The notes under the pieces were generated by a model. That model was given only the letters and a program-made list of their open reading frames with translations. It searched no databases and had not been told where the DNA came from. From assembly GCF_020297055.1 (NCBI RefSeq), contig NZ_JAIXCQ010000001.1, forward strand, positions 445,610 to 509,609: 64,000 bases of DNA, in the 5' to 3' direction. The position numbers and the translations under genes were made by a program. The stretch comes from Isoptericola luteus. GTDB taxonomy: Bacteria > Actinomycetota > Actinomycetes > Actinomycetales > Cellulomonadaceae. Of this stretch, positions 8,786-16,587 are shown piece after piece; the first letter of the stretch is position 1; each line of letters begins with the position of its first letter.

Positions 8786-8797
8786 TAGCGTGGGCGC
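8786..8797 (+). promoter_or_regulatory. Leaderless promoter (-10 TAGCGT) of the VOC gene
   Basis: TAGCGT fits the TANNNT -10 pattern and ends exactly 6 nt before the ATG at 8798, which has no ribosome site. Transcription would start at or next to the initiation codon. Confidence 0.55.
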
Positions 8798-9172
8798 ATG
8801 GCAACGGTGAGGAAGTTTCAGGTCACGTTCGACTGTGCGGACCCGGAGCGCGTCGCCCGCTTCTGGTGCGAGGTGCTGGGGTACGTCATGCCCGACGGCG
8901 CGACGAACGTCGCGGAGGACCCCACCGGGGAGGGGCCGCGGATGTACTTCCAGCGCGTCCCCGAGGGCAAGGTCGTCAAGAACCGCGTGCACCTCGACGT
9001 CCGCGTCGGCACGGGGCTGGTGGGCGACGAGCGGCTCGCCGCGCTGCGTGCCGAGCAGGCGCGCCTCGAGCCTCTCGGCGCGACCCACCTGTGGACGCAG
9101 CTCGCCGACGGCGAGGAGGAGTCGTGCATCACCATGCAGGACGTCGAGGGCAACGAGTTCTGCGTCGACTGA
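8798..9172 (+). CDS. VOC-family (glyoxalase-like) protein
   Basis: A 124-residue vicinal-oxygen-chelate protein of the Glyoxalase_6 type. It begins FQVTFDCADPERVARFWCEV and ends with the family pattern MQDVEGNEFCVD, where E/D residues normally help bind the metal. One VOC repeat pair is present, so it would act as a dimer. Substrate unknown. It appears leaderless and converges on the CDF transporter gene. Confidence 0.88.
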   Translation: MATVRKFQVTFDCADPERVARFWCEVLGYVMPDGATNVAEDPTGEGPRMYFQRVPEGKVVKNRVHLDVRVGTGLVGDERLAALRAEQARLEPLGATHLWTQLADGEEESCITMQDVEGNEFCVD

Positions 9173-9189
9173 CGCCGGCGGCGCGGCGC

Positions 9190-9879
9190 TCACTCTGCCG
9201 GGTGTCGGGTCCCACGGTCCTCGTCGTGGTGCAGGAGCGGCCCGACGGGCGTGCAGCAGGCGTCGCCACGCCAGGCCTCGACGCCCTCCTTGACGGCGAA
9301 CCCGGCGATGGCGAGTGCGGCAAGGGGGTCCGCCCACGTCCAGCCCCACACGGAGTTGAGGACGAGGCCGACCAGGAGGACGGCGGACAGGTACGTGCAC
9401 AGCAGTGTCTGCCTGGAGTCGGCGACGGCGGAGGCGGAGCCCAGCTCGGACCCTGTGCGGTGCTCGAACCAGGACAGGGTCGGCATGACGGCCAGGCTGG
9501 CGGCCGCGAGGATGATGCCGACGGTCGAGTGGTCAGGCTCCGCCGCCCCGAACAGGGTGCGGATCGCGTCGACGGAGACGAACAGCGCCAGACCGAAGAA
9601 CGAGACGGCGATGAGGCGCATGGCGACGCGCTCACGCCGGTGCGGGTCGGGCGCGGCGAACTGCCAGGCGACGGCGGCCGCCGACAGCACCTCGACGACG
9701 GAGTCCAACCCGAACCCGACCAGCGCCGCGGACGAGGCCGTGCGCCCGGCGGTGATCGCGACGACGGCCTCGACCACGTTGTAGCTGATCGTCGCGGTGA
9801 CGATCCAGCGCACCCGTCGTTCCAGGACGTGTCGACGCTCGGCCGGCAGCGGTGCGGGGTGGCGCGAGACCGAGGTCAT
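9190..9879 (-). CDS. Cation diffusion facilitator-type metal exporter
   Basis: 229 residues with about six membrane segments. The TM2 motif VGFGLDSVVEVLSAAA and TM5 motif SAVADSRQTLLCTYLS supply the paired Asp residues of CDF transporters; the long cytoplasmic C-terminal domain of classical CDF proteins is missing, and the tail has a Cys pair (GDACCTP). The start used overlaps the stop of the upstream sensor gene (ATGA); another ATG four codons earlier is possible. Pairing with a CmtR-like sensor suggests export of a thiophilic metal such as Cd or Pb. Confidence 0.85.
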   Translation of the reverse strand: MTSVSRHPAPLPAERRHVLERRVRWIVTATISYNVVEAVVAITAGRTASSAALVGFGLDSVVEVLSAAAVAWQFAAPDPHRRERVAMRLIAVSFFGLALFVSVDAIRTLFGAAEPDHSTVGIILAAASLAVMPTLSWFEHRTGSELGSASAVADSRQTLLCTYLSAVLLVGLVLNSVWGWTWADPLAALAIAGFAVKEGVEAWRGDACCTPVGPLLHHDEDRGTRHPAE

Positions 9880-10208
9880 CGGCAGGTGCATCCTTCGGAC
9901 GAGCAGCACGTCGGGTCGACGGTCACGACCAGGCGCAGCAGGTCGTTCAGAGCCGGTGCGAGATGGGAATCGGCCAGCCGGTACCAGGTGCGGCGACCGT
10001 CGGGCACCGCCTCGACCAGCCCGCATCCGCGCAGGCACGCGAGCTGGTTGGACATGACCTGTCGTGAGACGCCGAGGGCCTCGGCCAGGTCCGACGGGTA
10101 GGCCGGGGCCTCGCGCAGCGTGAGCATGATCCGGGTGCGTGTCTCGTCCGACAGCGCGTGCCCCAGCCGCGCGAGCGCGGCGGTGTGGGTGAGGGTCACG
10201 GTCTCCAT
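9876..10208 (-). CDS. ArsR/SmtB-family metal sensor, CmtR-like
   Basis: A 110-residue winged-helix repressor (LARLGHALSDETRTRIMLTL, then the recognition region LGVSRQVMSNQL). The segment ACLRGCGLVEAVPDGRRTWY matches the mycobacterial Cd/Pb sensor CmtR, whose two metal-binding cysteines lie in the same CLRGC turn; the tail VDPTCCSSEGCTCR supplies further cysteines, as CmtR also uses a C-terminal one. It would dissociate from its operator on metal binding and derepress itself and the coupled CDF gene. Confidence 0.88.
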   Translation of the reverse strand: METVTLTHTAALARLGHALSDETRTRIMLTLREAPAYPSDLAEALGVSRQVMSNQLACLRGCGLVEAVPDGRRTWYRLADSHLAPALNDLLRLVVTVDPTCCSSEGCTCR

Positions 10209-10219
10209 GACCGTGACAG

Positions 10220-10251
10220 TACACGGACTCCTGAATCCAGAACACCGTGTA
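10220..10251. promoter_or_regulatory. Inverted repeat upstream of the CmtR-like gene
   Basis: TACACGG (10220-10226) and CCGTGTA (10245-10251) form a perfect 7-bp inverted repeat with 18 bp between arms, starting 11 bp upstream of the sensor start. It is the best candidate for the metal-responsive operator. Confidence 0.5.
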
Positions 10252-10295
10252 TCGATGCTGAACGGCGGCGCGACCTTGGCCGGGCCAGCCGCGTC

Positions 10296-10457
10296 TCAGC
10301 CGGTGGCCCGCTGCGCGCCTCCGTCGTGGCCCACCCGGTCCAGGTACCAGAGGACGACCCGTTCGATCAGCGGCATCGTCGCCGTCGGGGGAGAGGCCGG
10401 GCTTCCTGCGCGGGAAGCGTGCATCGTCGGAGAGGGCGTGGAGGTGTTCGTCGGCAT
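10296..10457 (-). CDS. Small hypothetical protein (53 residues)
   Basis: An open frame of 53 codons starting at an ATG preceded by GAAGGA at 9 nt. The protein has a low-complexity Ser/Pro/Thr N-terminal half and a second half MPLIERVVLWYLDRVGHDGG that could be a short amphipathic helix. No family is recognised. It lies in the 350-bp gap between the metal-sensor gene and hsp20, just past the hsp20 terminator. It may not be a gene. Confidence 0.3.
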   Translation of the reverse strand: MPTNTSTPSPTMHASRAGSPASPPTATMPLIERVVLWYLDRVGHDGGAQRATG

Positions 10458-10501
10458 CGTCGAGTCCTTCAAGGTCCGGGGAGGGGCTGGTCAGACGTGC
10501 G

Positions 10502-10548
10502 GAGCCGGTGACGCCCGTGGGCGGTGAGACCGCGGGCGTCACCGGCTC
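10502..10548 (-). terminator. 16-bp perfect hairpin downstream of hsp20
   Basis: GAGCCGGTGACGCCCG (10502-10517) pairs perfectly with 10533-10548 across a 15-nt loop. It lies 10 bp beyond the hsp20 stop. There is no U tract, as is common in high-GC actinobacteria. Confidence 0.7.
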
Positions 10549-10558
10549 GCGTCCGGGA

Positions 10559-10987
10559 TCAGCTCCCTGCCTCGATCGCCGTGGGCGTACCAGCGGAGTG
10601 GCTGACCTCGATGCGCCGCGGCCTGGCCTCTTCAGACACCGGGATCGTGAGGGTGAGCACGCCGTCGGCGTACGAGGCGCTGATCTGGTCGAGCGCCAGG
10701 CCTCGCCCGAGGGTGAGCTGACGCGCCACCGTGCCCGACTGGCGCTCTCGCAGCAGCCACTGACCCTCGGCGGACCGAGGCGTCCGCTCGGCACGGATCG
10801 TCAGCGTGCGGTCCTCGCACGAGACGTCGATGCTGCCGGGGTCGATGCCGGGCAGGTCGACCGCGAGGACGTAGTGGTCCCCCTCGCGAAAGAGGTCCAT
10901 CGGCATGGTCGGCGCGTTCCGGTTGTTGAGCGCCAACGATCCGAACAGCCGATCCATCTCCTGGAACGGGTCCCAGTAGGTAGCCAT
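10559..10987 (-). CDS. Hsp20/alpha-crystallin small heat-shock protein
   Basis: A 142-residue small heat-shock chaperone. The N-terminus ATYWDPFQEMDRLFGSL is typical of bacterial Hsp18/Hsp20; the alpha-crystallin domain runs from about 33 to 125 with EGDHYVLAVDLPGIDPGSID and the late strand YADGVLTLTIPV. The C-terminal IxI-type anchor is seen as RRIEVSH. It has a strong ribosome site (GAGGAGGT). A CIRCE element overlaps the promoter, so HrcA control is likely. It should form oligomers that hold unfolding proteins. Confidence 0.93.
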   Translation of the reverse strand: MATYWDPFQEMDRLFGSLALNNRNAPTMPMDLFREGDHYVLAVDLPGIDPGSIDVSCEDRTLTIRAERTPRSAEGQWLLRERQSGTVARQLTLGRGLALDQISASYADGVLTLTIPVSEEARPRRIEVSHSAGTPTAIEAGS

Positions 10988-11075
10988 CGCGCACCACCTC
11001 CTCGATGAGGGCCGCGACGTGCGGCCCTGCCCGCGATCGACGTGCCGGGCCCTCCGGCACGCTGGCTACAGAGAT

Positions 11076-11105
11076 GTTTTAGCACTCGGACCCTGGGAGT
11101 GCCAG
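11076..11105 (-). promoter_or_regulatory. CIRCE element overlapping the hsp20 promoter
   Basis: TTAGCACTC (11079-11087), a 9-bp spacer and GAGTGCCAG (11097-11105) match the HrcA operator TTAGCACTC-N9-GAGTGCTAA at 16 of 18 positions with exact spacing. On the minus strand TGGCAC (-35, 11099-11104) and TAAAAC (-10, 11076-11081) are 17 bp apart, so the operator covers both promoter elements of hsp20. Confidence 0.85.
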
Positions 11106-11189
11106 GCGACTCCGATCGCCGACAGCGAACGCCGGGGGCCGTCCCCACAAAGGGCCGATGAGTTTCCGTCCCGTCGGTCGCTCGCATAC

Positions 11190-11288
11190 GAGATCCCCGG
11201 TGCGCGCCTCCTCGTCCTCGATCGGGCCTCGACGACGATCCCCGACGCGGCCGCCGATCAGGTCGCGCTGACGATGCTGGACCTCTGA
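11190..11288 (+). pseudogene. C-terminal remnant of an alpha/beta hydrolase gene
   Basis: The last 32 codons of an open frame read EIPGARLLVLDRAST then TIPDAAADQVALTMLDL and a stop. This resembles the end of alpha/beta hydrolases, where I-P-G-A-R-L-L-V-L precedes the catalytic His loop; here the expected G-H is absent. Codons further upstream give no hydrolase-like sequence, so only the 3' end of a lost gene seems to remain. Confidence 0.45.
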
Positions 11289-11358
11289 CCAGCCCGCCGT
11301 TCCACGTCTGGCGGGCGATGCACTTCGCCCGCCGGTGGAGCGAAGTCCGCTCTGCGGC

Positions 11359-11592
11359 TCAGCTCGGGCTGACCTCACGCAGGATCCGCAGGTCCAGCTC
11401 ATGGTCGTCCGGGCACGGCCGGCGCTCCCACGGACACAGTCGCGGATCCTTCGTCGACCAGCCCGGGAGGCGGTCCTCCGCCTCGTCGGCGCACATGGTG
11501 CAGAGCACCTCAGCGGCGAGATCGATGTTCCCGGCCTCCATACCGTATATGGCGACATCCCAGGTCGGTGCCCGGCAGCACACGAGGTGCAC
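11359..11592 (-). CDS. Possible small Cys-rich protein or gene remnant
   Basis: A 77-codon frame from a GTG without a ribosome site, reading AIYGMEAGNIDLAAEVLCTM then a second part with LPGWSTKDPRLCPWERRPC and ELDLRILREV. Six cysteines and plausible codon use favour coding; the frame stays protein-like for about 25 codons upstream of the GTG but reaches a stop before another start, so it may be truncated. Function unknown. Local GC looks lower than in neighbouring genes. The rest of 11289-11780 holds nothing else I can support. Confidence 0.3.
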   Translation of the reverse strand: MHLVCCRAPTWDVAIYGMEAGNIDLAAEVLCTMCADEAEDRLPGWSTKDPRLCPWERRPCPDDHELDLRILREVSPS

Positions 11593-11780
11593 GATGTCGC
11601 CGCGGGAGTTCTGGAGCTGGCGCCGTGTGAGACGCGGTCTCCGCTGCTTCGTCCGACGTCGTCGTCGTGGTGCTCACGGCGCAGAGCCTAGCCGCGGACA
11701 CGACGACCGTGGCTCACCGGTTCCCCGAAGCCCACCGGTGGAGAATCGCGGTGGGGCTGAAGCGGCTCGACCGGCCCGCC

Positions 11781-12263
11781 TCAGCCAAGTGCTGCCGACC
11801 AGAGCCCGTGACGCGTGTAGAAGGCCTCGACCTCGTCGACGTCGGCGGTGGGCTCGGAGCCCGACGGGCTCACCGCCTCGGCGACCCACCAGTCGGCGCC
11901 CGGCAGCCCCGCTGACGCGTAGGCCCGGGCGCCGGGTTCCTGGGGGCGGTAGCCGGCGCGCGGCGCGGCGACGACCTCTCCGTGGGCGGGTTCCCACAGG
12001 TGCACCGATCCGTCGCTCTCCTCGCCGAGCACCACGGCGTCGTACCACCGCCACACCACGACCCCTCGCCCGTCGCCGCCGGTCGCCACGGCGACGAGGT
12101 GGCCGGGCGACACCCGTTCCGTGCGCGGGGAGGGGAACATCGGCGCGAACGCGACCGAGGTGACGGCGCCGTCGTGCCACACGTCGCAGGTCGTCTCGCG
12201 GACACGCAGCACGCGCCCCAGGTGAAGGTGGGGCGTGGCACCGGGCAGCTCGTCGTCGGGCAT
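11781..12263 (-). CDS. Hypothetical protein (160 residues)
   Basis: A soluble, acidic protein of unknown family. Visible features are an N-terminal stretch PHLHLGRVLRVRETTCDVWH with alternating hydrophobics, several Trp residues (VVVWRWYDAVVL, DWWVAEAV), and a C-terminal helix DEVEAFYTRHGLWSAALG. The pattern suggests a small beta-rich fold. Codon use matches the host. An ATG 14 codons upstream is possible; I chose the MPDDELPG start because the extension is low-complexity. It follows a minus-strand run of unknown and DinB-type genes. Confidence 0.55.
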   Translation of the reverse strand: MPDDELPGATPHLHLGRVLRVRETTCDVWHDGAVTSVAFAPMFPSPRTERVSPGHLVAVATGGDGRGVVVWRWYDAVVLGEESDGSVHLWEPAHGEVVAAPRAGYRPQEPGARAYASAGLPGADWWVAEAVSPSGSEPTADVDEVEAFYTRHGLWSAALG

Positions 12264-12329
12264 GTCCGGGAGTGTGGCACTGCTGCCCCGTGCGGTCGAC
12301 GTCATTGCGGCGTGCGCACCCGCGTGGAC

Positions 12330-12764
12330 CTACAGGGTCGTCCAGCAGTACAGGCCCAGGTCACGCGCGGTGGTCGTCCGCGCGAGGTCGCGCCAGGAGT
12401 GCAGGACGGGCAGCAGGTCCTCGGGCGAGGCGGTCCCGCCGAACTCGTCGGTCCGGGACCACGGCACCGCCACCTCGGCCACACGCTCGGGCGTCGCCTC
12501 GGCCAGCGCGGCGGTGAACGACGCGGGCATCGAGACCACCCAGGCCCACTCGTGGTCGGGCGGACTGACGAGCCTGGCCCAGTCGGCGTCACGGGTGGTC
12601 GCGTCGTACGCGCCGTCCGCGAGGAGCGCCATCAGCGTGCGTGCCTGCACGACCGGGTCGAACGCCATCACGACCGGCGCCAGGGTGTCCCCCGGTCCGT
12701 CGTCGACCGCGGCACCGGCGCGGGTGTCGTCCTCGGCGGCGAAGTACGTGTACGACACGCCCAT
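12330..12764 (-). CDS. Hypothetical protein (144 residues)
   Basis: A soluble protein starting MGVSYTYFAAEDDTRAG at an ATG with a GAGGAGG ribosome site. The N-terminus resembles actinobacterial proteins of the DUF1877 type that begin with a short strand and sense the residue SYTYFAA, but I am not sure of that. The rest has helices around LMALLADGAYDATTRDADW and SPEDLLPVLHSWRDLARTTT and ends LGLYCWTTL. It lies 41 bp downstream of the second DinB-type gene on the same strand. Confidence 0.65.
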   Translation of the reverse strand: MGVSYTYFAAEDDTRAGAAVDDGPGDTLAPVVMAFDPVVQARTLMALLADGAYDATTRDADWARLVSPPDHEWAWVVSMPASFTAALAEATPERVAEVAVPWSRTDEFGGTASPEDLLPVLHSWRDLARTTTARDLGLYCWTTL

Positions 12765-12805
12765 GCGAACTTCCTCCTCGCACGGCGACGGGCCGCGCTG
12801 GTCGG

Positions 12806-13348
12806 CTACTGCCCGGTTCGTCCGTCGATGCACTCGCGCAGCAGATCGGCGTGACCCATGTGCCGCGCGTACTCCTCGGTGACGTGCAGGATGACGTCGC
12901 GCACCTCGACGCTGCCGCCGTCGAACGGCACCTCGCGGCCGAGCTCCTCGCCCATCATCCAGTCGTCGGCGACCTCCACGGCATGGTGCCAGGCGGCCCA
13001 GGCCTCGTCGACGCACCCGTCGTCAGGCAGCGCGCCGTCGAAGTCGATGTCGGGGAAGCCTGCCATCTCGAACGGCCCCCGCTCGGCGCCGCCCTGCAGC
13101 ACGCGGCGGAACCAGTGGTGCTCGACGTTCGCGAGGTGCCGCACCAGCCCGAGCAGCGAGAGCGTCGACGGCGGCACGGAGCGGCGTGCGAGCTGCGACG
13201 CGTCGAGGTCCTCGCACTTGAGCACGAGCGTCATGCGATACCGGCACAGGTACTCCCAGAGCGTCTCCTTCTCACCAACCGGGTCGTATCCGGTCACGCG
13301 GGGATCGTCCTGGGGGTCCGCCCACATGCCGGGCGCAGTTCGGGTCAC
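12806..13348 (-). CDS. DinB-family (DUF664) protein, second copy
   Basis: A 180-residue paralog of the protein at 7132-7698: both begin with RTAPxMWxDPxDDPR, share SVPPSTLSLLGLVRHLA and end HADLLRECIDGRTGQ. Likely metal-binding His residues are in VRHLANVEHHWFRR and EEYARHMGHADLL. The GTG start gives an N-terminus matching the paralog; a TTG two codons upstream is possible. As a probable mycothiol-dependent DinB protein it may act in thiol metabolism or detoxification; the substrate is unknown. Confidence 0.87.
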   Translation of the reverse strand: MTRTAPGMWADPQDDPRVTGYDPVGEKETLWEYLCRYRMTLVLKCEDLDASQLARRSVPPSTLSLLGLVRHLANVEHHWFRRVLQGGAERGPFEMAGFPDIDFDGALPDDGCVDEAWAAWHHAVEVADDWMMGEELGREVPFDGGSVEVRDVILHVTEEYARHMGHADLLRECIDGRTGQ

Positions 13349-13435
13349 GCGCAAAATGTGGCGGAACTCCGGCGCTGGGTCAAGCCTCGAGGCCAGGGCA
13401 CTGGCCCTGTGCGGATGCCGGTACTGTTCACGGAC

Positions 13436-14155
13436 ATGACGGGGTCCAGGTCTCGGCGCACGGCACGCCGGCAGAACCGTCGCGGCCTGCGACGACCGCT
13501 CACGGGTGCGTGGGCCCGCCCCCCGGTGCTCGCCGCCAGCGGGGCTGTCGCACTCCTGGCGGGTCTGGGCACCGGAGTGCTGACCGGGTCGGTGGCGGGT
13601 GCGGACGCGGTCGCCGGTGTCGCGGACGGTCCGCCGGTGACGTGCGCCGAGGCGCAGCAGGCATGGGCCCAGGCGGCGTCGGCGCAGGTCACCATGTCGT
13701 CCGAGGACCCGCAGAGCCTGCGTCAGGGATTCGTCGCGGCGCGTGACGCCGTCGTCACGGTGAGCCCGCCGACGGCGATCGTCGACGAGTGGGAGGTGGT
13801 GGGCGAGTACCTCGCCACCGTGGCGCAGGCCGTCGAGGCCGCGGGCGGCGACGCCTACGTGCAGGTGGCGGTCAAAGAAGCCCTGAGCGACCTGGACACC
13901 ACCGCGATGACCCAGGCGTCCGACAAGGTCACCACGTACCTCAAGGCGGGCTGCGGGGCCTCGGAGGAGCCGTCAAGTTCACCCTCCGAGCCGGAGTCGG
14001 ACGAGTCGGCGGGCTCGGAGTCGTCCGAGAAGTCCGACGAGGCGGAGAAGGACGACGCCGGGTCCGAGTCCGAGTCCGGGTCCGATTCCGAGTCCGGTTC
14101 CGGTGCTGAGGACGACGCGTCGAGCGAAGGCTCGGACGGCAGCAGCACGGACTGA
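13436..14155 (+). CDS. Exported protein, Cys-bracketed helical domain with acidic Ser-rich tail (paralog 1)
   Basis: 239 residues. A basic N-terminus (RRTARRQNRRGLRRPL) and one hydrophobic segment (about 36-58) anchor or export it; no lipobox is present. A helical domain follows from CAEAQQAWAQAA to VTTYLKAGC, bracketed by one Cys at each end, with a central motif SPPTAIVDEWEVVGEYL. The last 60 residues are almost only Ser, Glu and Asp. Two paralogs of the domain follow at 14273 and 16588. The two cysteines probably form a disulfide outside the membrane. Function unknown. Confidence 0.75.
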   Translation: MTGSRSRRTARRQNRRGLRRPLTGAWARPPVLAASGAVALLAGLGTGVLTGSVAGADAVAGVADGPPVTCAEAQQAWAQAASAQVTMSSEDPQSLRQGFVAARDAVVTVSPPTAIVDEWEVVGEYLATVAQAVEAAGGDAYVQVAVKEALSDLDTTAMTQASDKVTTYLKAGCGASEEPSSSPSEPESDESAGSESSEKSDEAEKDDAGSESESGSDSESGSGAEDDASSEGSDGSSTD

Positions 14156-14272
14156 TCCCGGCGGTCCGCACGCCGTCCGGGGCGCTGCGCCGGCCCCCCG
14201 GCGGACGTGAGTCGCCTCACCTGCGGGCCCCTCGGCTTTTGCCGTGTCCGCGGCGTAGTTCACCATGGTGGG

Positions 14273-14857
14273 ATGCGCCGGCCCTCCACGACCCCTCGAC
14301 GACTCGCTGCACTGGCGGTGAGCGTGCTGGGTGCGAGCCTCGCCCTGAGCGGGTGCGGGGGCGGGGACGAGCCCGCGGAGCCCGTGGTCGAGCCGGCGCC
14401 CGCGATCTCCATCCCGGCCGACGCGCACATCGGCGGCGACGGTGAGCCGGGCCCGAAGGACGACGGCGAGAAGCCGTCGCCGTCGCCGAGCGCGGAGCCG
14501 TCCGAGGGTGCGGTCGACGCGGAGCGCTGCGCCGAGCTGCAGACCGCCTGGGCGGCGACCAACCGCGCGCTGGTGGACCTGAGCCCCGAGCACCCGCGAG
14601 CCCTGGTCGAGAGCTTCCGGAGCGGTCACCGGGCGGTGACGTCGGCCGAGCCGACCGAGGAGGTCGCCCCGGCGTGGACCACGATGGCGAACTACCTGCG
14701 TGACGCCGTCGTGGCCTTCGACGACGTGGACGAGGACGACGTGAACGCCGTGAGCACGGCCATGGCCGACGCGATCGGCGCGGACGACACCGCCCGTGCC
14801 ACGGCGGCCGCCAAGGACGTCACGGCCTACCTGAACACGACCTGCGGCCCCCAGTGA
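14273..14857 (+). CDS. Lipoprotein with Cys-bracketed helical domain (paralog 2)
   Basis: 194 residues. A signal peptide ends in the lipobox LALSGC, so it is a membrane-anchored lipoprotein. After a Pro/Glu linker the domain runs from RCAELQTAWAATNRAL to KDVTAYLNTTCGPQ at the C-terminus, with the central EPTEEVAPAWTTMANYLRDA aligning with the neighbouring paralogs. The stop overlaps the methyltransferase start (GTGA), so both are translated together. Function unknown; conserved cysteines suggest a disulfide-stabilised helical bundle. Confidence 0.8.
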   Translation: MRRPSTTPRRLAALAVSVLGASLALSGCGGGDEPAEPVVEPAPAISIPADAHIGGDGEPGPKDDGEKPSPSPSAEPSEGAVDAERCAELQTAWAATNRALVDLSPEHPRALVESFRSGHRAVTSAEPTEEVAPAWTTMANYLRDAVVAFDDVDEDDVNAVSTAMADAIGADDTARATAAAKDVTAYLNTTCGPQ

Positions 14858-16479
14858 CGCCGACCCCGACCGGCGTGACCCCGCCGGGGGCGGGCGAGCT
14901 GCCCGGTGCGGACGGCGCGCGCCTCGTCGCGACCCTGCGGGCCGACCTCGACGCCGCGTCCTACACCGTCGACGGCGTGGGAGACCTGCTGGGCGACCTC
15001 GCCTCGGCGGCCCTGCACCGTGACCAGGCGGTCCCCGCGCGCCGGGTCCTTGCCGGTGCAGGTGCCGACCCGCGGGCCGCGCTGGCCTCGCTCTTCCTGC
15101 TGGGCGACGGCGTCCCGCGCGCCGCGCTGGACCGCGCGCTGCCGCGTCTCGGCGCGGCCGGAGCCGAGCGTCTGGGGCTGGTCACGGCGGCGGGCCGCGG
15201 GGACGACGACACGGTGCGGGCGGCCGTGGACCTGCGCCCGTACGCGGCCGCCGACGCCGGTGGCGACGTGTCCTGGTGGCTGTCGAGCGATCTCGGGGAG
15301 CTGGTCACGGGCGGCAGGCTGGGTACCGATCACGTGCTGGGTGCCGGCGGGGCGTCGACGACGCTCGCTCAGGTGACGATGCGGTCGCCGGTGGGTCGCG
15401 TCCTCGACCTGGGCACGGGCTGCGGGATCCAGGCGCTGCACGCCTCGCGGCACGCGCGCTACGTGGTCGGCACGGACATCTCAGCCCGCGCGCTGGACTT
15501 CGCGCGCTTCAACTCCGCGCTGAACCTGGGCGACGCCGGCGCCGTGGAGCTGCGCTCCGGGTCGATGCTCGAGCCCGTCGCCGGCGAGCAGTTCGACCTG
15601 GTCGTGTCCAACCCGCCGTTCGTCATCACGCCGCACTCGGGCGCGCCGGGCAGGGCCGTCGCGGACGCTCTCGGCGACTACGAGTACCGCGACGGCGGGC
15701 GGGCGGGCGACGACCTCGTCCGTGACCTCGTCACGGGCGTCGGCGCGGTGCTCGCCCCGGGCGGGGTGGCGCAGCTCCTCGGCAACTGGGAGCACCGCCG
15801 CGGCGAGCCGTGGACGGAGCGGGTCGGCGCCTGGTTGGACGACGCGCTCGACGGCGCGGGCCTGGACGGCTGGGTGATCCAGCGCGAGCTCCTCGACGTG
15901 GCCGAGTACGCCGAGACCTGGATCCGCGACGGCGGGACGACGCCCGAGCGGGACGCGGCCGCGTGGGCCGCCGCATACGGGGCCTGGCTCGACGACTTCG
16001 CCGCGCGTGACGTCGAGGCCGTCGGCTTCGGCATCATCACGCTCCGCCGGCCGCTGGACGGTCACCGGCCGTCGCTGCGCCGGCTCGAGGAGCACGCGGG
16101 CCCGGTGCGCCAGCCGCTCGGCGCGCACCTCGCGGCGTCGCTCGCGGCCCACGACTGGCTCGAGGCGCGCGACGACGCGGCGCTCGCGGCCGCCCGCCTG
16201 GTGGTGGCCGACGACGTCACCGAGGAGCGTTACCTCACGCCGGGCGCGGCGGACCCGAACGTCATCGTCGTGCGTCAGGGCGACGGGCTCGGGCGCGGGG
16301 TCCACGCCTCGACGGCGCTGGCGGCGTTCGTCGGCGTGTGTGACGGCGAGCTGACCGTGGGCCAGATCGTGGGCGCGATCGCGGGACTGTTCGACGTCTC
16401 GGCCGTCGACCTGGGTGCCGAGCTGCTGCCCGCCGCGCGCAACCTCGTGCGGGACGGCTTCCTCCGGCCGGCTACCTGA
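14854..16479 (+). CDS. SAM-dependent methyltransferase with NPPF motif
   Basis: 541 residues. Residues about 1-165 form a helical N-terminal region; the Rossmann core has VGRVLDLGTGCGIQALHAS (SAM binding), TDISARALDFARFN, and catalytic motif IV SNPPFV, the signature of N-methyltransferases acting on amides or bases (PrmC/HemK, RsmC-like). A C-terminal extension of about 160 residues (from GPVRQPLGAHLAAS) contains a small winged-helix-like end. Actinobacterial relatives are annotated only as methyltransferases; whether the target is protein or RNA is open. The GTG start is coupled to the lipoprotein upstream. Confidence 0.87.
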   Translation: MTPTPTGVTPPGAGELPGADGARLVATLRADLDAASYTVDGVGDLLGDLASAALHRDQAVPARRVLAGAGADPRAALASLFLLGDGVPRAALDRALPRLGAAGAERLGLVTAAGRGDDDTVRAAVDLRPYAAADAGGDVSWWLSSDLGELVTGGRLGTDHVLGAGGASTTLAQVTMRSPVGRVLDLGTGCGIQALHASRHARYVVGTDISARALDFARFNSALNLGDAGAVELRSGSMLEPVAGEQFDLVVSNPPFVITPHSGAPGRAVADALGDYEYRDGGRAGDDLVRDLVTGVGAVLAPGGVAQLLGNWEHRRGEPWTERVGAWLDDALDGAGLDGWVIQRELLDVAEYAETWIRDGGTTPERDAAAWAAAYGAWLDDFAARDVEAVGFGIITLRRPLDGHRPSLRRLEEHAGPVRQPLGAHLAASLAAHDWLEARDDAALAAARLVVADDVTEERYLTPGAADPNVIVVRQGDGLGRGVHASTALAAFVGVCDGELTVGQIVGAIAGLFDVSAVDLGAELLPAARNLVRDGFLRPAT

Positions 16480-16587
16480 CCCCCTCGCAGGTGGGGCCGC
16501 CGGGCCGGCGGTGACGAGGCTCACATGGGCACTCCTGCCCGTGCTACGGGGGCGACACGCCCCGCCCACGTGGGGGACCATGGAGTC

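Noticed and set aside
10264-10558. Upstream extension of the CDF gene to about 534 codons
   Set aside because: The extension reads antisense and out of frame through the metal sensor gene and is Arg/Pro-rich; the coupled start after the sensor stop is better.
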